Shown here: in pieces, positions 18,192 to 27,059 of the stretch
Numbering within the stretch: position 1 is the stretch's first letter
Layout of the letters: each line of letters begins with the position of its first letter
NCBI RefSeq assembly: GCF_903970965.1
Contig: NZ_CAJCKW010000013.1
Span: forward strand, 1-64,000
Direction of reading: 5' to 3'
Length of the DNA: 64,000 bases
Source of the DNA: Aureimonas sp. ME7
GTDB taxonomy: Bacteria > Pseudomonadota > Alphaproteobacteria > Rhizobiales > Rhizobiaceae
The notes under the pieces: model-generated
The model's database searches: none
Seen by the model: only the letters and a program-made list of their open reading frames with translations
What the model was told of the DNA's origin: nothing
Made by a program: the position numbers and the translations under genes

Positions 18192-19451
18192 TCAGGCGAA
18201 ACGGCGGGCGGCGTCGAGCCCGAGGCCGAGCCCGACGGAGCCGAAAGCGTCCGACAGGGCGACGCGCGCGCCCGGAAAACGCCGCGTGGCGGCGCGCGAA
18301 ACGGCGGGCACCTGCGCGCCGCCGCCGGTCAGGATCACGGTTTCCACCGCGTCCGCCCCGATGCCGGCGAGCTGGAGCGCTGAATCGATCGCCCCTTCGA
18401 TGCGCGACACGAGTTCGGCCGTCGCCGTTTCGAACTCGGCCCGCGTCACCGGCGCGGCGAGGGACAGGCCGGGTTCCTCCAGCATGATCGTGGTGTCGTC
18501 GCTTGCCGTCAGCGCGATCTTGCCGCGCTCGACCGCGCCGGCCAGCCGATGGCCGGAGCGGTGGCGCAGCATGTGCTCCATCCGGTCGAGCTTTTCCGGC
18601 TCGGCGGCCTCTTTCCGAAGGGCGCGGATGTCGGCGAGGACCTTGGGCGTATACAGCGTATTGATCCGGTGCCAGGTCGCCATGTCGTTGAAGTACCAGA
18701 CCGGCAGGCGGCGCTTGCCGTCGCCGGTGGTGGAGCCCAGCCCGAGCAGCGGCTGCATGCTGGCGATGTTGAGAAGGCGGTCGAAATCGGTGCCCCCGAC
18801 ATGGACGCCCGCGGTGCCGAGAATATCGCCCGAGCGATCCGGGGCCTCGGCCCGCTCCGGGCTGAGGCGCAGGATCGAGAAGTCCGAGGTACCGCCGCCG
18901 ATGTCGACCACCAGCGCCAGCTGCTCGGAGTTCATCTCGCTCTCGAAGTAGAGCGCGGCGGCGACCGGCTCGTACTGGAACTCGACATGGGCGAAGCCTT
19001 GCGCGCGCGCGGCCGACGCCAGCTGGTTCTCCGCCTCGCGGTCGGCCTCGTCGCTTTCGTCCACGAAGCGCACGGGGCGGCCGAGCACGATGCGATCGAC
19101 CGCCTCTCCGGTTTCGCGCTCCAGCGTTTCGCGCATGTTGCGCAGGAAGCGGCCGATCAGCGCCTCGAAGCTCATGCGCTCGCGCCCGACCTGCGTGGTC
19201 TCGCGCATCAGGGAGGAGCCGAGGATGCTTTTGAGCGCGCGCATGAAGCGGCCCTCGGCTCCATCCACGTATTCGAACACGGCGCGGCGTCCGAAATAGG
19301 TGTTGCCGTCCTCCAGCGAGAAGAAAAGGGCGGAAGGGATCGTCAGGTGCTCGCCCTCGACCGGCAGGAGGCGGGGCTTCTGGCCGGGAGAGCAGAGCGA
19401 CAGGGTGGAATTGGTCGTGCCGAAGTCGAGACCGGGGAAGGATACGGGCAT
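18192..19451 (-). CDS. yegD: YegD-like Hsp70-family protein without a normal substrate domain
   Basis: 419 aa. The actin-like ATPase core is complete: LDFGTTNSTLSL (phosphate 1), VVDIGGGTSDFSI (phosphate 2), ILTGGGAQVPAV (adenosine). It is far shorter than DnaK (about 640 aa) and has no beta-sandwich substrate domain, as in E. coli YegD. ATG 19449-19451 gives the family N-terminus; the longer frame begins with a TTG. Function of the family is poorly known. Confidence 0.88.
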   Translation of the reverse strand: MPVSFPGLDFGTTNSTLSLCSPGQKPRLLPVEGEHLTIPSALFFSLEDGNTYFGRRAVFEYVDGAEGRFMRALKSILGSSLMRETTQVGRERMSFEALIGRFLRNMRETLERETGEAVDRIVLGRPVRFVDESDEADREAENQLASAARAQGFAHVEFQYEPVAAALYFESEMNSEQLALVVDIGGGTSDFSILRLSPERAEAPDRSGDILGTAGVHVGGTDFDRLLNIASMQPLLGLGSTTGDGKRRLPVWYFNDMATWHRINTLYTPKVLADIRALRKEAAEPEKLDRMEHMLRHRSGHRLAGAVERGKIALTASDDTTIMLEEPGLSLAAPVTRAEFETATAELVSRIEGAIDSALQLAGIGADAVETVILTGGGAQVPAVSRAATRRFPGARVALSDAFGSVGLGLGLDAARRFA

Positions 19452-19591
19452 GGGGCTTGCGGCTTTCAGCAAAGCGAATGCCGCAAGCCGCCTCGTGGGA
19501 GGCGGTGCGGCATGGATGGGCGCTCAAGGTTCGGGGCGGCCGCTCTAGCCCATCCCCGAGCCGTTGGAAAGATCCGTCTTGCCGGTTCGGC

Positions 19592-21316
19592 TCAGGACGC
19601 GTAGCGCATGGAAACGGCGGTGCGCCCCTTGCCCCCGCCGATCGACAGGGCGGTCTTGGCCCCCGGGCGCGAGCCGGTCTCGAAGCGGGCCATGCGCTGG
19701 GTGAGCTCGGCGGTTTCGCCGAGGAGATCGCGCGTGGCGGCGGTCGTTTGTTCCACCATCGCGGCGTTCTGCTGGGTGACCTTGTCGACCTGGTTCGCCG
19801 CGGTGGCGACCTCGGACAGGCTGACCGACTGGTCGCGCGCGGATTGCGCGATCAGGCTGATGACGCGGTTCATCTCTCCCACCTGCCCGACGATCTCCTG
19901 GATCGATCGGCCCGACGAGGATACGAGATCGACGCCGCCGTCGACCTGCGCCGAGGAGCGGCTGATCAGGTCCTTGATTTCCTTGGCAGCTTCCGCCGAG
20001 CGCTGGGCAAGGCCGCGGACCTCCTGCGCAACAACCGCGAAACCCTTGCCGGCTTCTCCGGCGCGCGCGGCCTCGACGCCTGCGTTCAGCGCCAGGAGGT
20101 TGGTCTGGAAGGCGATGTCGTCGATGACGCCGATGATCTTGCCGATCTTCTGCGAGGATCCCTTGATGGCGTTCATCGCCTCGATCGCGGCGGCGACGAT
20201 CTCCTCGCCGCGCTGCGCGTTGGAGAGGGCGGCGGCAGCCGTCGCCTGCGCGCGGCCCGCCTCGCTCGTGGTTTCCTTGACCCCTTGCGTCACCTGCGAG
20301 ATGGCCGCGACCGTTTCCTCGAGCGCTGCCGCCTGCTGCTCGGTGCGCTGCGACAGGTCGTTCGCGGCCATCGAGATCTCGGTCATCCGCTCCGAAATGC
20401 GCGTCGAGGCGCCCTGCACCTCCTGGATCGTCTCGCAGAGCGTCGTGCGCGCCTCGTTGTAGTCGATGCGCAGCTGGTCGAGTTCGGGCGTCAGCGCCTC
20501 GCCGATCTCGCGGTCGAGCTGGCCGTTGGCGAGCGCGCCGAGCGCCGAGCCGACGCGCGACACGGCCTGGACGCGCGTCGTCACATCGGTCGCGAACTGG
20601 ACGATCTTGGCGACCTTGCCGTTCGCGTCGAGGATCGGATTGTAGGAGCCTTGGATCCAGAGGTCCGAGCCGTCCTTGGCGACGCGGCGGAACTCCGAGG
20701 CCTGGAAGCGCCCGGCGCGCAGCGCCTCCCAGAATTCGGCGTAAGCGGCGCCCGCGCGCTCCTGCGCGCCGACGAGGATCGAATGGTTGCGCCCAATCAG
20801 CTCGCTTCGGGCATAGCCGGTGGCTTGAAGGAAGTTGTCGTTGACGGCCGCGATCGTGCCGTCGACCCGGAACTCGATCACCAGTTGCGAGCGGTGGATC
20901 GCGGCGATCTGGGCGGAATAGTCGATGTTGGCGAGGCGCTCCTTGGCATTGGCCCATTCCACGCCGAAGCCGGTGATGCGGCCGCGCTCGCGCAAGGGCG
21001 TGACGAGGAGGTCGAACACCCAGTCGCCGACGCGGATCGTGGCTCGATAGGGCTTTTCCAGCGTTTCGAGGAGTTTGCGCTGATGCGCCGGGTGCTTGTG
21101 GAAGATGTCGATCGAGCTGCCGACGAGATCGGCCACCTTGAAGGCCGGCAGTTCCTTGCGAAGGTCGGCCTCGGCTTCGCCGAGGAGCGCGATCAGCGTC
21201 TTGTTGACGAAGGTGATCCGAAGATCCTTGTCGGCGAGCATCACGTTGGTGGCGAGTTCGTCGAGCGCCATCTGCTTCTGGGCGCCGAGCGAGCCTCGAA
21301 ATACGGAGATGGACAA
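19592..21316 (-). CDS. Soluble chemoreceptor (MCP) with two PAS domains
   Basis: 574 aa if read from TTG 21314-21316, which has AGAGG six bases upstream; a GTG at 21331 is the alternative. Two PAS domains are visible at about 20-125 ([14 protein letters not shown]) and 140-250 ([24 protein letters not shown], with a PAC-like [11 protein letters not shown]). The signalling domain follows with the conserved hairpin tip [19 protein letters not shown]. No membrane helix is found, so it is cytoplasmic and probably senses redox or an energy-related ligand. No che genes are near, and no CheR-binding pentapeptide ends the protein. Confidence 0.93.
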   Translation of the reverse strand: MSISVFRGSLGAQKQMALDELATNVMLADKDLRITFVNKTLIALLGEAEADLRKELPAFKVADLVGSSIDIFHKHPAHQRKLLETLEKPYRATIRVGDWVFDLLVTPLRERGRITGFGVEWANAKERLANIDYSAQIAAIHRSQLVIEFRVDGTIAAVNDNFLQATGYARSELIGRNHSILVGAQERAGAAYAEFWEALRAGRFQASEFRRVAKDGSDLWIQGSYNPILDANGKVAKIVQFATDVTTRVQAVSRVGSALGALANGQLDREIGEALTPELDQLRIDYNEARTTLCETIQEVQGASTRISERMTEISMAANDLSQRTEQQAAALEETVAAISQVTQGVKETTSEAGRAQATAAAALSNAQRGEEIVAAAIEAMNAIKGSSQKIGKIIGVIDDIAFQTNLLALNAGVEAARAGEAGKGFAVVAQEVRGLAQRSAEAAKEIKDLISRSSAQVDGGVDLVSSSGRSIQEIVGQVGEMNRVISLIAQSARDQSVSLSEVATAANQVDKVTQQNAAMVEQTTAATRDLLGETAELTQRMARFETGSRPGAKTALSIGGGKGRTAVSMRYAS

Positions 21317-21514
21317 GGGGCACCTCTTCACGATGATTTCGAGGCACGGTCGGCCGCAACTCGTTTCAAGGGAGGTAACCCCGAGTTCATTTCCGGGTGG
21401 TAAACAAAACCATACGCTCGTACCCGAGACGCGAAATATAGAACCGAAGATTGCGCGAGGGGACGAGCCCGTCGGGCCAAGTCCGACCGGTTGCCCCGGG
21501 CGCGGAGCATCAAT

Positions 21515-22069
21515 TCAGCCGATGCGCTCCCACTCGCCGTGCTGCTCCTGCGACTGGCGGGCGAAGAAACGGTAGGGCGTCCGGTTCCAAAGCCGGACGG
21601 CGGGGGACAGGCTGTCGAGGACGTAGTCGCCTTCGCTGGTGCGAACGGTGAGAACCGTGTGGCCGGCCTCGGAGAAGCGCGGCTGCACCACCGTCAGGAG
21701 GAGGGTCGAGGCCGGGAAGCCGAGCGCGATGAGGCTCTTCTTCTTGGCGATGGCGATGTCCTCGCAATCCCCGCTGCCGCCCGCTGCGCGCCAGACGTCG
21801 CCCTTGGACGGTGCGTCGTCGACCTGATGGACGCGGGCGTTGATCCGCGCGTTGACGTCCCGCATCGCGGCGAGGCGGGCCGGGGTGAGTTCGACCTTCT
21901 TCTGCGGTCCGCTCGATGCGCACAGCCGCGCGTCGCGCTCGCAAAATTCGTAGAAGGCGGGCGGGGCGAAAGCGCTACCGTTGGTCGACATGGCCGTCAT
22001 GGACGAGCCGGTGGCCGAGCAGCCGGTCAGACATGCGCTGCCGAGCAGCATCCAGACGATTGGGCGCAA
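21515..22069 (-). CDS. Transglutaminase-like cysteine peptidase lipoprotein (BTLCP/LapG-like)
   Basis: 184 aa. The lipobox LTGC (residues 14-17) follows a short hydrophobic signal, so it is a lipoprotein. The catalytic triad of bacterial transglutaminase-like cysteine peptidases is visible: Cys102 in GDCED, His137 in GHTVLTV and Asp152 in YVLDSL. LapG, the best-known member, clips the N-terminal anchor of type I-secreted adhesins. This copy is shorter than LapG and is lipid-anchored. It stands next to a type I secretion locus (25229-32756), which makes a processing role attractive, but no LapD-like receptor is in the window. Confidence 0.85.
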   Translation of the reverse strand: MRPIVWMLLGSACLTGCSATGSSMTAMSTNGSAFAPPAFYEFCERDARLCASSGPQKKVELTPARLAAMRDVNARINARVHQVDDAPSKGDVWRAAGGSGDCEDIAIAKKKSLIALGFPASTLLLTVVQPRFSEAGHTVLTVRTSEGDYVLDSLSPAVRLWNRTPYRFFARQSQEQHGEWERIG

Positions 22070-22218
22070 GGTCTTCGAAACCCCTCAAGCTTCCGTTCGG
22101 CCGAGGGTATAGGCAAGGCCTTGCGGCAAGCTAAAGGCAAAGGTTCGAATTCGCCTCTCACAGCAACGGGACGGCTTGCGCCGCCCCATCGTTCTTCGTG
22201 GCCCGATCGTTAGGGGCG

Positions 22219-23187
22219 TCAGGAACCGCCGGCACCTCCGGCTCCGCCCGAACCGCCGCCGCCCGAGCCGCCTCCACTGCCGCCCGCGCCGCCCGCGCCG
22301 CTCGCACCGCCGCCGTTGCCGCCCGAACCGCCGGAGCCACCGCCGCCCGAACTCCCGCTGCCCGAGCCGCCGCCGCCGGATCCGGCCGAGCCACCGGAGC
22401 CGTTGGCACCGCCGCCGTTGCCTCCGTTGCCGCCCGAGCCGCCGCCCGAACTACCGCTTCCCGAGCCGCCGCCGCCGGACCCAGCCGAGCCGCCCGAGCC
22501 GCTGGCGCCTCCGCCGTTGCCACCATTACCGCCCGAGCCGCCGTTGCCGGAACCGCCGCCGCCCGTTCCTCCGCCGCCGCCGCCGGCACCCCCTCCGTTG
22601 CCACCGTTTCCACCGTTACCCCCGCCATGGTTTCCGCCGCCGGGGTTCCCACCCCCAGGGTTTCCGCCGCCAGGGTTGCCCCCGCCTGGATTGCCTCCCC
22701 CGGGGCTCCCCCCGCCCGGATTGCCCCCTCCAGGGCTTCCGCCACCCGGGTTGTTGTCACCCGGATTGTTGCCGCCGTCGCCGGTGTTGCCGCCGTTGCC
22801 GGGATTGTTTCCACCGTTGCCGGTGTTCCCGCCCGTGTTACCTCCCGTGTTGCCGTTGCCCCGCGAGGCCTCGCGGCCGAGGCCGCGCCGCCCCTCGTTG
22901 GAGTTGCGCGTGCCGTTGGTTTCCTGGCCGGGAACCGTGCGCGCGATCAGGCTCGTGGTGATCGGGGGGCATTGCGCGACCTGGGCCGGGGTCAGGATGC
23001 GGCTCCGGTTGGCGGCCACGCAGCAGAGCGCGAAGTTGCCCCGCGTCAGCGGCTGGCATTGCGCGGCGCTCAAGGTGGGGCGAAGGCTCTGCTGCGCCCT
23101 CGCCGGGCTGGTCCCGCCGGACAAGGCGGTGGACACAAGAAGAACCGTGCCGAAGGTCGTGACGAGTTTGTCGAGATACAGGTACAT
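22219..23187 (-). CDS. Secreted Gly-rich protein with Cys-containing N-terminal domain
   Basis: 322 aa. ATG 23185-23187 follows GGAGGAAGAA. Residues 1-31 are a signal peptide (FGTVLLVSTALSGGTSPARA). Residues 32-90 form a small domain with Cys44, Cys55, Cys56 and Cys73. The rest is low complexity: nine N/S-P-G-G-G pentapeptides (about 146-190), then Gly/Ser/Asn stretches in which a unit of about 34 residues is duplicated (about 227-295). No known family. Such proteins are usually exported surface or matrix components. Placement beside a cysteine peptidase and a type I secretion locus supports a surface role. The strongly biased composition gives long open frames on the other strand, which I do not regard as genes. 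Confidence 0.75.
   Translation of the reverse strand: MYLYLDKLVTTFGTVLLVSTALSGGTSPARAQQSLRPTLSAAQCQPLTRGNFALCCVAANRSRILTPAQVAQCPPITTSLIARTVPGQETNGTRNSNEGRRGLGREASRGNGNTGGNTGGNTGNGGNNPGNGGNTGDGGNNPGDNNPGGGSPGGGNPGGGSPGGGNPGGGNPGGGNPGGGNPGGGNHGGGNGGNGGNGGGAGGGGGGTGGGGSGNGGSGGNGGNGGGASGSGGSAGSGGGGSGSGSSGGGSGGNGGNGGGANGSGGSAGSGGGGSGSGSSGGGGSGGSGGNGGGASGAGGAGGSGGGSGGGGSGGAGGAGGS
22303..22509 (-). repeat. Tandem duplication of about 105 bp inside the Gly-rich gene
   Basis: Two adjacent copies of a Gly/Ser unit (SGSGGSAGSGGGGSGSGSSG in one, NGSGGSAGSGGGGSGSGSSG in the other) encode residues about 227-260 and 261-295. The high similarity at both protein and DNA level points to recent slippage or unequal recombination. 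Confidence 0.6.
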
Positions 23188-23359
23188 TTCTTCCTCCAGT
23201 GGGAAAAAATGCGCTCCCGTCCCCTTTTTGGTGCGCGGATGACATGCGCCGGATCGGCTGCACGGTGGAAACCATTTCATATCCGCTTCGCGCACGCAAT
23301 CGCTCGAAGGATGGATGGACGTGGAAAAACAACGCGCTAGTTGAGCCGGCCTGCCGTTT

Positions 23360-23854
23360 TCAATGCGGGAAGCGATAGCGCGTCACGATCGACATGATGG
23401 CCTCGTTCAACTGGCGAATGGCTTCGATCGAGGCGGCGATGTTGCGCATCTCGGCCCCGTCCAACGGGTCCACCTTGCCGTACTTGATCGAGTCCTTGGC
23501 GTCGAAGATGCGCATCAGCTGGGTGCTCGCCCGGCTGCCGGTCTCGTCGAACGAATAGATGCAGTGGCTGTACTTGTTGCGCAGCTTGCCTTGCTTGAGC
23601 AACTGGTCGGTGATGGCCAGGACGTCCTTGCGGCAGGGCGCCGAGGTGGCCGACATCTTGGCGAGGCGCTCCACGAGGTCGATGCGCGCGCGCGTCGTGT
23701 TCAAGGTGAGGAAGACGACGATCGCCGTTTCCTTGTCCACCTTCGCCAGGCCTGCGATCAGATAGATCAGGAGGCTCTCGGTATTGGTCCAGGTATAGTT
23801 GAGCTGGCCGACCAGGAGAAGGATGTCCTGCAGACGGGGGGCAGGCGCGCTCAT
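23360..23854 (-). CDS. HEPN-like helical protein coupled to a LuxR-type regulator
   Basis: 164 aa, predicted all-helical, no signal. It contains RNKYSHC (Arg92, His97), which fits the R-x4-6-H motif of HEPN proteins, many of which are RNases or RNA-binding regulators; an N follows the R as in active HEPN families. Other features are VERLAKM and a C-terminal helix (IAASIEAIRQLNEAIMSI). Its ATG overlaps the TGA of the regulator gene (ATGA, 23851-23854), so the two are translated together. I do not recognise a named family; the HEPN call is from the motif and the helical character only. Confidence 0.65.
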   Translation of the reverse strand: MSAPAPRLQDILLLVGQLNYTWTNTESLLIYLIAGLAKVDKETAIVVFLTLNTTRARIDLVERLAKMSATSAPCRKDVLAITDQLLKQGKLRNKYSHCIYSFDETGSRASTQLMRIFDAKDSIKYGKVDPLDGAEMRNIAASIEAIRQLNEAIMSIVTRYRFPH

Positions 23855-24621
23855 TGCCGTTGGGGCAGGAGGAAGCCGCCCTCGATCGTTCTCGGCGCCG
23901 CCGAGGTGTGGTCGCGGAAAAGGCCGGCGGCCTGCGTCCGGTTGTGCACGCCGAGCTTGGTGATGATGTTGTGGAGATGGATCTTGATCGTGTTCTCCGA
24001 CAGGTTGAGGCGGCTGGCGATCAGCTTGTTCTGAAGCCCGCGCGACACGAGTTCCAGGATCTCGAACTCGCGTTCGGTCAGCGCGCCGATCCGGCCCCGC
24101 CGTCGAAGCTCGATCGCGCCGGGTTCGGCCACGGGCGGGGGCGCCTCGCCATGGGACGCGCGAAGCGAGAGGATCATTGCGGGCGGGACATAGCACCCTC
24201 CCTGAAGGATGACCTGCAGCACGGAAAGCCAAAGGTCGAGCTTCAGATCCATCGGCAGGACGCCGCGAACGAAGGAAAGGGACAGGAGCTCCAGAAGAGG
24301 CAGGGCCGGGCAGGTTTCGGCCTGAAGAATGGCGAACACCGCCGTCGGATGCGCCTGGTGAAGAAGCGACATCTGGGCTCTCGGCTCCAGAAGCAGCGAG
24401 CTTTCCACCAGCATGAAGGCGACCGCCGCGCCCGATCCAGCATGGGCGGCATGAAGGTCGCCTGCCTGGATGACTTCGATCCAGGGGAACTGCCGCTCGA
24501 TCGCATGGACGAGGGAATCGGACAATTCGCTCGAGGTCGCCACCATTAAGGTGCGCCGGCTTCGCGTCGCATTGCTCGCGATCTGTTCCGAAGACGAACG
24601 GGAATCGACAGGGGCCCTCAT
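23851..24621 (-). CDS. LuxR/CsgD-like regulator with pseudo-receiver domain
   Basis: 256 aa. The C-terminal HTH is a clear LuxR/GerE domain (about 176-235: LTEREFEILELVSRGLQNKL, IASRLNLSENTIKIHLHNI). The N-terminal half resembles a response-regulator fold (RTLMVATSS, then YVPPAMIL), but the phospho-acceptor position reads LVESSLL, with Glu instead of Asp near residue 73. This fits CsgD-type unphosphorylated regulators that control matrix or surface proteins. It reads away from the secretion operon, with a 607-bp AT-rich region between them. Confidence 0.85.
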   Translation of the reverse strand: MRAPVDSRSSSEQIASNATRSRRTLMVATSSELSDSLVHAIERQFPWIEVIQAGDLHAAHAGSGAAVAFMLVESSLLLEPRAQMSLLHQAHPTAVFAILQAETCPALPLLELLSLSFVRGVLPMDLKLDLWLSVLQVILQGGCYVPPAMILSLRASHGEAPPPVAEPGAIELRRRGRIGALTEREFEILELVSRGLQNKLIASRLNLSENTIKIHLHNIITKLGVHNRTQAAGLFRDHTSAAPRTIEGGFLLPQRQ

Positions 24622-25228
24622 GACGCGTTTCCTATCTGCTGCAGTATCGGAAGCTGAAAATCCTGATCTTACACCCGTAAGTTATAGCGGCTTTGCGTTA
24701 TACGATATAATCCGAATGGACTATCATAGCCCATGAAACACCCTTCTATGTTTCATGAGGATTTCGTTCGACCTCGATATGGCGACGAATATTGGCTGGA
24801 TCTGCCGTAAGACATCTTGCGTTGCGATATAACCGTTTTGCGATGCCGTAGATGCGCGCTCGTGAGCGCCGCGCTCCAACTTGGACTAGATCGAATTGCT
24901 AACTTTTCATTAACGTCAATTCCAAGCATCGTCCTCTCGTTCCGCAGTAGAAGTCCGATCTCTCCCGCTTCGCAAAGTTCTAGGCGACCGCACCGGTTGG
25001 GCGGCGCGGAAGCAAACTCGTGCGTCGTTCGAGACGGGAAGCCTTCGCTGCTCAGTCGAGGAGTCAACATCCTGAAGCAACGCATGCGGACCTTTTGCGT
25101 CGTTCGTCCCCTAGGCCGACCGGTCCGATCGCATGAAGCAGACACGTAGCAACGAAACCCTGGCGATGCTGACGGCCACGTCAAAGATGAAAGTGGCTGG
25201 GTTGTCGCCCTCTTGAAGGAAGACGACG
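24622..25228. other. 607-bp AT-rich divergent control region
   Basis: No credible gene. The base composition drops sharply compared with all neighbours, with stretches such as TATACGATATAATCC near 24699-24713. It contains the palindrome at 24732-24757. It separates the LuxR/HEPN pair (minus) from the secretion operon (plus), so it should hold both promoters and the binding sites of the LuxR regulator. A small RNA is possible but nothing shows one. Confidence 0.6.
24732..24757. promoter_or_regulatory. Perfect 9-bp palindromic operator candidate
   Basis: CATGAAACA (24732-24740), 8-base spacer, TGTTTCATG (24749-24757). It lies about 111 bp upstream of the LuxR start and about 470 bp before the Asn/Gly-rich gene. 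Spacing and symmetry suit a dimeric HTH protein such as the adjacent LuxR regulator. Confidence 0.55.
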
Positions 25229-27034
25229 ATGGAACGTTACGGCTACACCGATCACGGCAGCATTCCGGACGGCGACGACTGCGAGCCGACCCCTCCGGTG
25301 ATCGTGCATCCCCCCCATCCCGATCCGGTTCACCCGCAGCCCCCGATCGATCCGCCGACAGGCGACGATTGCGATACGGACGACAATTCCAACTCGAACA
25401 CCAACGGCAACGCGAACGGCAATGCCAACGGAAACGAGAACGGCAACGTCAACGGCAATGAGAACGGGAACATCAACGGCAACCTGAACGGCAACGTCAA
25501 CGGGAATGCCAACGCCAACGAGAACTGCAACTCGAGCGTGAACGATGCGACCAACCTGGCGACCAACGTCGCCAAGAACGTCGCCGTCAACGACGTGCAC
25601 ACCGACGTGTCCACGCATGTGTCGACCAATATCGACCTGTCCGGGCTCGATCTCGCGCCTTCCGACAACGACTTCGCCGATATCGACATCGGCAGCGGCG
25701 CCAACGTCAACGGTCTCTTCAACGTCCAGATCGGCGACGTTCTGGAAGGGGCGACCTTCGGCGACGGCAACAACTCGACCAACGTCCTCAGCCAGAACCT
25801 CAACCTGCAGGACAACGACCAGCTCCACGACTTCAGCCTCACCGGCACGTTAAACTCGTCGGGCAGCGTCGATGGCGGCGAAGCCACGTCGGGCGACGGT
25901 ATCCATGCCGGCGGCTCAGGTGCCGGCAGCGGCGGTACCGCCTATTCTACGGGCGGCAACGGCGCGAACGGCGCCAACGGGCAGGGCGCCAACGGGCAGG
26001 GGGGCAACGGCGGCGGCACCCAGGCCGGCTCCACGGCCAACGCCTTCGGCCTCGGCGGATACGCCTCCAGCGCCGGCGGCGCGGGCGGATCGGGCACGGG
26101 CGGCACGGCGACGGGCGGCACGGGCACCGGTGGTGCGGGCGGTGCGGGCGCGGCCGGCACGGGCCTCGGCCTCGGGCTGGGCCTCGCGGTCGGCCTCGGT
26201 CTCGGCGGCCATGCCAGTGGCGGCACGAGCGGCGACAGCGGCAATGCCGGCCACGGCGGCAACACGTCGACGGGCGGCAACGATTCGGGCAGCGTCCACA
26301 CCCATGGCGGCAGCGGCGGCGACGCGCTCGGCGGCGACGGGATCGACAGCTATATCCCGCCCTATGGTTCCTTCGTGAATCTCGGCAAGGGCGGCGGTGC
26401 CGGCAGCGATGGTGACGGCGGCGGTGCCGGCGGCTCCAACACGGGCGGGGCCGGGACCATCGGCTCCACCGACGGCGACGGCGGCGGCTCGGGCGGCACC
26501 GGGGCGGCCAACGGCGGCGCGGCGGGCTACGGCCATGGCGCGGCGACGGCCGGCGGCAACGGCGAAGGCTACGGGGTCGGCGGTGCCGGCGGCCATGGCG
26601 GAGCGGCCAATGGCGGGGCGGCCTATTCCGGCCACGGCATCGGCGGTGCCGCCGACGGCGGAGCGGCAACGGTCGGCGATGCCACCAACACGGCGCTCAG
26701 CGGCGCCTGGGCGGACGGGGCCAACGGCGGTGCCGGCCACGGCGGCTGGGGCCTGGGCGGAGACGGGGGCGCCGGTGGCGCCGGCGGCTGGGCTTCCATC
26801 GGCGACGGTGGGGCCGGCGGCGATGCGGCGGGAAGCTGGGGCTCGGGCAACGGGGCCGAATCGACCTTCGAAGCGGTGTCCACCGCGACGGCCGACGCCC
26901 TGCAGGACTTCTCGCACTCCTTCAGCCCGTCCTTCGTCATGGGGGCCAACCTCCAGACCAACTCGGTCGACATGACCACGGTCGGACACGACTACGACTA
27001 CTCCAACACGATCGACGCCCACGACATCAACTGA
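25229..27034 (+). CDS. Asn/Gly-rich repeat protein, putative type I-secreted matrix protein
   Basis: 601 aa, ATG 25229 with GGAAG upstream. Residues 1-50 are Pro/Asp-rich with two DDC motifs. Residues 53-101 carry Asn at every second position, mostly as N-G-N-x. Residues 102-210 form a Asn/Asp/Val-rich segment (NLATNVAKNVAVNDVHTDV). Residues 215-545 are Gly-rich (more like PGRS or silk-type repeats than RTX; no GGxGxDxUx nonapeptide). The last 55 residues are hydrophobic/polar and may carry a C-terminal secretion signal (SPSFVMGANLQTNSVDMTTV). No N-terminal signal peptide, as expected for a type I substrate. First gene of the run leading to the ABC and HlyD genes. No family recognised. Confidence 0.8.
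   Translation: MERYGYTDHGSIPDGDDCEPTPPVIVHPPHPDPVHPQPPIDPPTGDDCDTDDNSNSNTNGNANGNANGNENGNVNGNENGNINGNLNGNVNGNANANENCNSSVNDATNLATNVAKNVAVNDVHTDVSTHVSTNIDLSGLDLAPSDNDFADIDIGSGANVNGLFNVQIGDVLEGATFGDGNNSTNVLSQNLNLQDNDQLHDFSLTGTLNSSGSVDGGEATSGDGIHAGGSGAGSGGTAYSTGGNGANGANGQGANGQGGNGGGTQAGSTANAFGLGGYASSAGGAGGSGTGGTATGGTGTGGAGGAGAAGTGLGLGLGLAVGLGLGGHASGGTSGDSGNAGHGGNTSTGGNDSGSVHTHGGSGGDALGGDGIDSYIPPYGSFVNLGKGGGAGSDGDGGGAGGSNTGGAGTIGSTDGDGGGSGGTGAANGGAAGYGHGAATAGGNGEGYGVGGAGGHGGAANGGAAYSGHGIGGAADGGAATVGDATNTALSGAWADGANGGAGHGGWGLGGDGGAGGAGGWASIGDGGAGGDAAGSWGSGNGAESTFEAVSTATADALQDFSHSFSPSFVMGANLQTNSVDMTTVGHDYDYSNTIDAHDIN
25385..25531 (+). repeat. Alternating Asn-X coding repeat
   Basis: Codons for residues 53-101 of the Asn/Gly-rich protein. 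Asn occurs at all 25 odd positions and Gly alternates with a variable residue at the even ones (N-G-N-A, N-G-N-E, N-G-N-V, N-G-N-I, N-G-N-L). At the DNA level this is a degenerate 12-bp tandem repeat with the core AACGGCAA. Confidence 0.85.
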
Positions 27035-27059
27035 TCGTCCGGCATCGACCCGACGCGAA

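Noticed and set aside
19457-21403. A long plus-strand frame opposite the chemoreceptor
   Set aside because: Mirror of the MCP coding strand, no recognisable protein features.
22141-22160. A GGTTCGAATTC sequence like a tRNA T-loop
   Set aside because: No matching acceptor or anticodon stem nearby, so not a tRNA.
22600-22780. Regular short repeats that might be CRISPR
   Set aside because: The 15-bp periodicity encodes N/S-P-G-G-G repeats in frame, with no unique spacers.
22198-23340. Ala/Pro-rich plus-strand frames opposite the Gly-rich gene
   Set aside because: Gly codon repeats read in the other strand give Pro or Ala repeats. The minus frame has the Shine-Dalgarno and signal peptide.
24753-25184. 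A 143-codon minus-strand frame in the AT-rich control region
   Set aside because: No Shine-Dalgarno, no domain and an amino-acid composition unlike the neighbouring genes.
25229-27034. Possible RTX toxin call for the Gly-rich protein
   Set aside because: There are Gly-rich repeats but no GGxGxDxUx nonapeptides, so it is not RTX.
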